Positions 58,309 through 64,000 of a DNA stretch of 64,000 bases are shown here, one piece after another. This stretch comes from Serripes groenlandicus (Eukaryota > Mollusca > Bivalvia > Cardiida > Cardiidae). Location: NCBI GenBank assembly GCA_031761405.1, contig JASEVX010000003.1:111302579-111366578 (forward strand). The letters run 5' to 3'. The position numbers and the translations under genes were made by a program. Within the stretch, counting starts at the first letter, position 1. The number at the start of each line of letters is the position of its first letter. Under the pieces are notes generated by a model. The model did no database searches and was not told where the DNA came from. It worked only from the letters and a program-made list of their open reading frames with translations.

Positions 58309-58974
58309 GTACTATATGACAAATACTACGTCAGGCACACCACAAACATGGCGGAGCCCAGTGTATCCGATAAGACAAATATAGCCAAGAGTAACTCCTA
58401 TACCCTGTAGGGCACACTTTTTAAAATTTAAACTTGCACTTATATTTGTGTATGTTAAAAGAAAATATCTTCATTTTGTCCCTCTTTCGTAGGTTTAAGA
58501 TATAATTCCTCAATTTATTTACTTATCAAGTAGCTACATTTCGGATGGTGTTATGTATTTCGGATACACATAAGAGTATATTCTGTTTCGAGATAGTATC
58601 TGTCAATGTATTAAGGGGTGGCTACGTAAAACATTGAATATAAATATCATTTCGTTTTATACCTTGAAGTGGCTTACTTGGGTATTTACAATTTGATATA
58701 ATTTTGGGTTTTTTAGGTTATTTCTGATGCAATTACCAAATACAATCAGCTTTGTTCAACACATATACAAACACTTAAGACTCTGCAACAAGATACATTG
58801 AAAAAGTTATTTGCAGGTTACGATTGCCTCTGTTGCTTACCAACTGGATTAACTATGTGCATGCTAGCTGCAGATTTCGTTAACCGTTGGTGGTGTTTTC
58901 AAACAGTTTGGACACAGATCAGGCCAAGAAAACAAGGGGCCTGATCTGAGATCCAAACTGTTTGACACTCGGTT

Positions 58975-59060
58975 TCTATCTAAGCAAATATTTGGAACAG
59001 AAATATATTTTTCAAAAATGTTGCAGACGACAGTTTAGCAGACTTGCAAAGAGTTAAAAT
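58975..59060. mobile_element. MITE-like fragment
   Basis: AAAAATGTTGCAGACGACAG resembles the inner half of the TTAA-ended family. It borders the full copy at 59061. Confidence 0.4.
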
Positions 59061-59293
59061 GAACTCTTTCCCTCATACAAATCTACAGCAGACGACTGAA
59101 CATATTTTGTAAAACAAATAAAAAATATCTATAATTGAATTTGAATGGGTAACATTATGACTAAAAGTGGAAAACATAGTGGCAAATGGATAAATCGTTT
59201 GTTTTAAGTAATTTCTTCTTTTGTCACCATGTTTTCAAAAAGCTGTCTGCTGCAGAGGCGTCAGAAAGCGCATATATGATTGAAAGGGTTTAT
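59061..59293. mobile_element. TTAA-ended palindromic MITE, copy
   Basis: TGAACTCTTTCCCTCATACA, CTACAGCAGACGACTGAACA, central TAAGTAATTTCTTCTTTTGT, right AAAAAGCTGTCTGCTGCAGA, CGTCAGAAAGCGCATATATG, TGAAAGGGTTTA. Confidence 0.8.
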
Positions 59294-59336
59294 AAACCAT
59301 AAAAGTTAATGATATTCGGTGTTATCGATAACCGGA

Positions 59337-59540
59337 TCTGTTGCAGACGACTTTGAACATATTTTGTAAAAAAAACACGAAAATCTCTATAATTGAATTT
59401 GAATGGACTAAAAGTGGAAAACATAGTGGTAAAAGGATAAATTGCTTGTTTTAAGTAATTTCTTCTTTTGTCACTATGTTTTCAAAAAGCTGACTGCCGA
59501 AGAGGCGTCAGAAAGCGCCTATATGATTGAAAGGGTTAAT
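59337..59540. mobile_element. TTAA-ended palindromic MITE, near-duplicate of the previous copy
   Basis: It shares with 59090-59290 long identical tracts (ATAATTGAATTTGAATGG, GTTTTAAGTAATTTCTTCTT), ending GAAAGGGTTAATAAACCATA. The shared flank (TAAACCATAA..TTAATGATAT) shows that a ~260-bp segment was duplicated in tandem, not that two insertions occurred. Confidence 0.8.
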
Positions 59541-59616
59541 AAACCATAACATTTAATGATATTCTGTGTTATTGATAACCTGACCTGTTGCAGACAGAAT
59601 TGCCAACACTAACAAT

Positions 59617-60061
59617 CTAAAGCTCATAAAATAACAGAGTTTTGTGTTTTTCAATCCATAATGTAAAATCATCGAAGTTAAGTTTCACCACAGGACTTTT
59701 CGGCTCTTTTTTAAATGAACTATGCCTTCCAGGAGTTTCAAGGAATGGTCTTTCTTGTCTCAAGTTTTTCATAATTTTCATTTCATCTTCAACAGACGAA
59801 AGCGTTTTATGCTTCTGAGCCCACTTCATTACTGCCGTTTCCTTGTCAGTTATTGGTTACCTCGTCCCAAAAAAAAGCACCACTTCGCTTCAATCGCCAA
59901 AGAATTGTCAGTGATATTGGAGCACATTGCACGCAAATGTCCCTTGAATAGTCGTACAAGATGTTCCATTTGTAAGTCTGCTGGTATAACTGTCTTACCA
60001 GTGTTTACAAAAAGACCATAACATGTTTCAGCTGCTTTCTGATCACTGAGAAGGGCTATTG
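59617..60061 (-). pseudogene. DUF6589-like protein fragment, frameshifted
   Basis: On the minus strand one frame reads LLSDQKAAETCYGLFVNTGK, VIPADLQMEHLVRLFKGHLR, AMCSNITDNSLAIEAKWC (about 60055-59850). After a break at a T8 homopolymer (about 59865-59875), another frame continues MKWAQKHKTLSSVEDEMKIM, LETPGRHSSFKKEPKSPVVK, LNFDDFTLWIEKHK to a stop at 59617. The …DL.MEHL.R..K..l pattern and the PGRHHxxF..…..LNFDDFTxWI end resemble the C-terminal half of invertebrate DUF6589 proteins; this is from memory of the family's appearance. It lies inside the split DNA transposon, so it may be cargo or a captured gene piece. Confidence 0.45.
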
Positions 60062-60502
60062 ATTGTGAATGAAGCTTTCATTTATTTGACTAAATAATAT
60101 GTATTCTTGCAAAAAAATACAAATATGTTGCTTCTATACACTTTTCTTTTCATTTACTCCTATTTTTTAAACCTAGTTTTATGCCATGTGGTCAACATAT
60201 AGGTTATGCGAAATTAAAGGTAACGTTTATCCGAAATTACAAGGCATCCGAAATACGTCTACTTAACGAATGCATTAAATTCAACGGTTAGCATTAAAAG
60301 CAATAAAATATGAAGTTACCAATGACTTCTTTGTTATAATATTCACACGAAAAAACTACTGCTATGAAAGTGCCCAGCAGACAACATTGACTTTAACCGT
60401 AATACAATGGTCCTGTGGGAGCCGCCATTGTTCTAGTATGCCTGACCCGTAACATAGTGTAACATAGTGGTAGGGACAGGTAAGCCAGACTAGTTAATTT
60501 GG

Positions 60503-61055
60503 GTGAACAACATTTTCTGTCAGGGAATACAATTGAACTCGGACTAATCCTTAACTTTAATAATACTACTTTTGTTAATGGTTTCAGCCTTGAAAACTAC
60601 ATATTTTAATTTATATTCATATTAATTAATTAGTAAGACTGTATTACGACGAGTCTTTATGAAATATATTTGGCAAAGCTTCGTCATAGCTCTATTAATT
60701 ACATTAAAGATCCGTCATTTGCAGATTTAAACCGCTTTTGAAGATTCAAAGTAACTTTGTTGTGGGCTCAAGATAACTGATAAGAGAAATACATAATAAA
60801 ACAATCTATTTTTTCTCAACCAAACCTAATACCGGGGTAACTCATTATAATCATCATGGCCAGTACCTGGTTATAATTTAGTTATCATACCATCAAGTGT
60901 TGTAAAGCAACCTGGCCTTTAACTTCTATATATAATATAACTCAACGGGAGCTCTGAAACTTGACACACAAGTTTTATTTCATCTAATCCTGTTTAATAC
61001 TACTGTTTATATGCTCTGAATATAAAGTTGTATTTAACAGGGGTATATTTAAAAA
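60503..61055. other. no gene recognised
   Basis: AT-rich; nothing supported. Confidence 0.45.
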
Positions 61056-61059
61056 TTTA

Positions 61060-61170
61060 ATACTTTCTGGTGCCTCTGCAGCAGACAGCTTTTTGAAAAC
61101 AGTGACAAAACAAGAAATTGCAAAAAACATGCAATTTCTCTTTTTGCCACAATGTTTTTCCACTTTTTGT
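61060..61170. mobile_element. TTAA-ended palindromic MITE, left half and hairpin
   Basis: TACTTTCTGGTGCCTCTGCA, GCAGACAGCTTTTTGAAAAC, GAAATTGCAAAAAACATGCA then ATTTCTCTTTTTGCCACAAT. Confidence 0.75.
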
Positions 61171-62109
61171 CATAGGTTACCCATTCAATTATAGAGAATT
61201 TTATTCGGCTCGGGTGATCTAAAACGTATACCTTATGTTTCTATCAAGTATCTACTCATGTATATCAGTGGAAAAATGAATACTGCATTATTACTGCATT
61301 ATTTGACGTGGAAATGAATAACATGTCATTATAAACTCACAATATATATAATATCAGATTTAATTTAGTGTTTGATTAGAACTGTTTGTTTCGTTTTTAA
61401 TGGGTTTAAAGACGCTTGCTTCGATAGTATTTCAGTCAATTTGCTATGCCCAGCTAATTACTGGCATAGGAAGACCAAAGAAGCCAACATGTTCCTTCAG
61501 TCACAAGCGGGCACATAGGTAGAACCACCCACCAACTATAAGTCAGCCGGAAGACTTCCCCATATTAAAATCTGAACCAACCCAGACCAGGATCCAACCC
61601 ACAAACAGTGGTGAAAGGCTATGGGGTTGTGAATAAAAGACTGTAACAGAGAGTGGCGAGGGGCTTAGGTAGTGGTTGTGAGTCGAGGACTGTAACATAC
61701 ATTGGTTGGGGCTTATTAAGTGGTTGTGAGTCGAAAACTGTTTCAGACATTGATGAGGGGCTTAGTAAGTGTTTGTGAATTGAAGACTGTAACCAGTTTG
61801 CAATATATACCCTGATTAGAACTGATTTCTCACTCACGACTCATTTGAGGAAATTATTTCAAGTTTATCCATCTTATAAAGACAGAAACTGACACTTATT
61901 GCAACCCTGCAACAAATTGTCGTGTGCTCATACTCTCGTCTATTGCAACTATAAAGTCCATCCTATTACATTGACAATATGCGAAACAATTGGAGCATAG
62001 TCAACCAGCTTGGATCTGGATCAGACACTGAGTAACTCGGTGATGATCTGGATCCAAGTTTTTTGCCAAAATACCCATCATTAATGTAGTTGTGACTTGC
62101 GAGATAAGG
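61171..62109. other. no gene recognised; possible second SINE-like family
   Basis: 61428-61630 reads GTCAATTTGCTATGCCCAGC, GGCATAGGAAGACCAAAGAA and AGGATCCAACCCACAAACAG, which could be a reverse-complement tRNA-type repeat. A ~64-bp repeat lies at 61650-61800 (GAGGGGCTTAG.TAGTG.TTGT and GACTGTAAC), three copies. Confidence 0.4.
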
Positions 62110-62110
62110 G

Positions 62111-62331
62111 TTAACTCTTTCCCTCATATAAACGCTTTCTGACGCCTCTGCAGCTGACGGATTTTTGAAAACAGTGACAAATAAAAAATTGCACAAAACG
62201 TGCAATTTCTCCTTTTGCCACAATGTTTTCCACTTTTAGTCATAGCTTATTCATTCAATTATAGAGATTTTCCACTTTTTGACAAAATTTGTTCAAAGTC
62301 GTCTGCTGCATAATTGGTGTAGGAGGGAAAG
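62111..62331. mobile_element. TTAA-ended palindromic MITE, copy with both ends
   Basis: TTAACTCTTTCCCTCATATA, CGCTTTCTGACGCCTCTGCA, hairpin AATTGCACAAAACGTGCAAT then TTCTCCTTTTGCCACAATGT, right TCAAAGTCGTCTGCTGCATA, TAGGAGGGAAAG. Confidence 0.85.
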
Positions 62332-62371
62332 TACACACCAGAAATCATTCAACAATCTCTTTAATACTTAC

Positions 62372-62590
62372 CAGGGCCTTTCGTTTCGTAGAGTTACTCT
62401 CCAATTCCTCCTCCAACTTCCAAAAGTCTTCAAAGGTGTGTACTGGAAGGTCGACACAGAACTGCCGTGCAATGTCCAATTCTTCATTTGATGAGCGTCC
62501 AAATTCCTCAATCCTAGTTAGTGATCCGTCCTTACACCATTCAGATGTAGATGTCTTTGACTTTTTGGCCATTTTAACAACTGTATTCAT
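62372..62590 (-). CDS. candidate host-gene exon (DUF4806-like)
   Basis: On the minus strand an acceptor CACCTTCTCATGTGTTTCAG ends at 62591. The exon of 219 bp (73 codons, phase 0) runs to a strong donor CCTG|GTAAGTATT at 62372/62371. It encodes a Lys/Ser-rich start (KMAKKSKTSTSEWCKDGSLT) and LDIARQFCVDLPVHTFEDFW, KLEEELESNSTKRKAL. The segment lP(v/l)xTxEdfxxLEeeL…R.aLv resembles the start of DUF4806 domains in invertebrate proteins (family recall, not a search). Partner exons are not identified in the window. Confidence 0.55.
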
Positions 62591-62604
62591 CTGAAACACA
62601 TGAG

Positions 62605-62680
62605 AAGGTGAACTGGCCGCCGTGATATGACTAAGAAATTGTTAAAAATGGCGTTAAATCCCAATCAATCAATTCAGTTA
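62605..62680 (+). mobile_element. SINE tail fragment
   Basis: GCCGTGATATGACTAAGAAA, TTGTTAAAAATGGCGTTAAA, TCCCAATCAATCAATTCAG. Confidence 0.65.
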
Positions 62681-62784
62681 TTGAGAATGCTGAAATTGAT
62701 TTGTTCTGCTTCATAATTTAACATTTCTAAATATTTACTGCATCTATATACTAGTTTGTACATATTTGTTCTTATTATATCTTC

Positions 62785-62984
62785 CAACATATAAACAACT
62801 TTTGAAAACATTGTGACAAAAGAGAAAATTACTTAAAACAAGCAAATTCTCCTTTTTCCACAATTATAAATGATTTCAACTTTCTACAATAATTACTTTA
62901 CCACAATTTAAGAGCTTTTCAATTATTTGTCCTATGGTTTTTAAAAAACATCTGCTGCAGATTTGTCCTATGTGGGAAAACTAA
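62785..62984. mobile_element. TTAA-ended palindromic MITE, copy
   Basis: AACTTTTGAAAACATTGTGA, GAGAAAATTACTTAAAACAA then GCAAATTCTCCTTTTTCCAC, right ACATCTGCTGCAGATTTGTC, CTATGTGGGAAAA. Confidence 0.75.
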
Positions 62985-63094
62985 GTGTCATTCAAATTAA
63001 CAATATTAATAGTACAAGAAAGCAGTGACAGACTAGTTACATTTCTATTTGAAAGATTTCAGTCCAAAATGTTTGTTCATACTTGTTCTTGTTA

Positions 63095-63195
63095 TTATAT
63101 GTTCACACATACAGACAACTTTTGAAACTGTGACAAATGGGGAAATTACTTGAAACAAGCAACTTCTCCTTTTGCAACAATGATTTCAACTGTTT
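63095..63195. mobile_element. TTAA-ended palindromic MITE, central part
   Basis: CAACTTTTGAAACTGTGACA, GGGGAAATTACTTGAAACAA then GCAACTTCTCCTTTTGCAAC. Confidence 0.65.
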
Positions 63196-64000
63196 ACATT
63201 ACTCATTGTTCATAATTAAACATTATGTAAATGTCTACTGCACTAATTTGTGCATGTACATACTTGTTCTTATTTCATGTCTCCTGTTGATAGCATTTAA
63301 CCATAACTTTCTACATGTCTGCCTTAGGTAATCTATGAAATTTAAGTCCTGTATGTTTCTCTGTATCTCTATTGCAACAACCAACGACAATGCATTTTTC
63401 CCCATATTGTTTACGAAAAAACAAACAGAATACACTGATAGAAGCTGAGGGCCAGGCTTTTTTTAGTAACGGAAAAACCCCGGAAGAGACTTTAATAAAT
63501 TCTTCTGTGTTTTTTTTCTCACTTTTAGTTTATCCATTTTTTTTGTCTTTATAGATAACTTTATTGCTCGAAATACCCGACAAGGGTTATGGCAAAACAT
63601 ACATTGGTGCCATATTTCAGTCGAAAAGTTAACTAGCTACATATAGCAAAGAAAAAACATTTTGGTGCCATATCATCTTACATGGAACTAAACTCTGAAA
63701 ACAGTAACAAAAGAGCACATTACTCGTAAGACAGCCTACTTTAGCAACTCATGTGAATAAACTGCTAAAGTTATGGCTGAAAAATAGAAATGTCCGTTGT
63801 GAACATAATAATAAAACATAATTTTTCTATGGAACATTCATCAATACAATAGATCTACAAAGTACAATAGTATTTAACTCATATTTAAGGATTAATATAT
63901 ATATATTATATTATATACTCAATGATAACATGCGTTTTGTCTACTGAGCAATATCGCCTAGTGTGCGGTTGCGCTTAGTGACGTCACTACAAAACTAGCA
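63196..64000. other. no gene recognised
   Basis: AT-rich. A faint MITE-like piece lies at 63697-63725 (CTGAAAACAGTAACAAAAGA). Nothing else is supported. Confidence 0.45.

Larger units (their letters stand above)
47480..60492. mobile_element. DNA transposon with 10-bp target duplication, split by a Gypsy element
   Basis: GTTAATTTGG lies at 47470-47479 and again at 60493-60502. Just inside, TAGTCTGG (47480) is mirrored by CCAGACTA (60485-60492). Skipping the Gypsy insertion, the left terminal sequence continues at 58313 with ACTACGTCAGGCACACCACA and ATGGCGGAGCCCA; the right terminus in reverse complement has GGGTCAGGCATACTAGAACA and ATGGCGGCTCCCA. These are long (~75 bp), imperfect inverted repeats. 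Without the Gypsy insertion the element is about 2.2 kb. A 9-10-bp duplication is typical of Mutator-like elements, but other superfamilies are possible. The interior holds two MITE copies and a DUF6589-like relic. Confidence 0.75.

Overview
The window is eukaryotic DNA, AT-rich and gene-poor, and almost everything recognisable in it is a transposable element, a relic of one, or a tandem repeat. The types of element point to a mollusc, most likely a bivalve: tRNA-derived SINEs ending in a conserved 'GGCGTTAAA…CAATCAAT' tail, 140-180 bp tandem-core elements resembling the bivalve pearl/Helentron type, long arrays built on TGACCTTTGACC, non-LTR elements with a GAATCT tail, and Mag-clade Gypsy. 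The species assignment is inference; no host marker gene is complete here.

Layout. 1-3039 (minus strand): an open 373-codon gag-like frame running off the left edge, a repeat-rich spacer with many ACAGAGCGCTGT boxes, and an SGNH-hydrolase frame; together they resemble a tyrosine-recombinase (Ngaro/DIRS-like) or similar retroelement. 5.6-6.3 kb: a 143-bp tandem repeat. 7.6-11.35 kb: a decayed Mag-type Gypsy element split by a SINE with a 15-bp target duplication. 13.0-14.0 kb: a Tc1/mariner relic. 14.37-14.63 kb: a near-perfect foldback element. 15.06-15.65 kb: a CT microsatellite and a GAATT pentamer run. 17.4-17.96 kb: two LTRs side by side. 18.8-20.3 and 23.0-27.0 kb: two copies of one L1-type non-LTR family, the first interrupted by another insertion. 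20.3-21.7 and 27.9-28.5 kb: SINEs. 30.06-36.17 kb: a ~6-kb array of ~175-bp units with higher-order duplications and repeated nuclear-receptor-like half sites. 37.4-38.9 kb: 164-bp and 146-bp tandem repeats. 39.7-47.1 kb: two elements with 166-bp core repeats, the second split by a ~4-kb transposon with 25-bp perfect terminal inverted repeats (TIRs).

47.47-60.50 kb is the richest part. A DNA transposon with a perfect 10-bp target duplication was hit inside its left inverted repeat by a complete Ty3/Gypsy retrotransposon (47500-58308, 4-bp target duplication GTAC). That Gypsy has gag, pol (two nonsense codons) and, between pol and the 3' LTR, a third intact 559-codon frame starting with two C2H2-type zinc fingers. 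A splice donor in the LTR leader and an acceptor 2 bases before the third frame's ATG suggest a spliced subgenomic mRNA. Its 5' LTR carries about 1.2 kb absent from the 3' LTR.

At least 15 full or partial copies of a palindromic TTAA-ended MITE (TTAAC[C/T]CTTTCCC…GCAGCAGACGAC…GGCAAAAGGAGAAATTGC and its mirror) are scattered across the window. Possible host coding is limited to one exon at 62372-62590 (minus), one terminal exon at 39176-39390 (minus), and a broken DUF6589-like stretch at 59617-60061 (minus).
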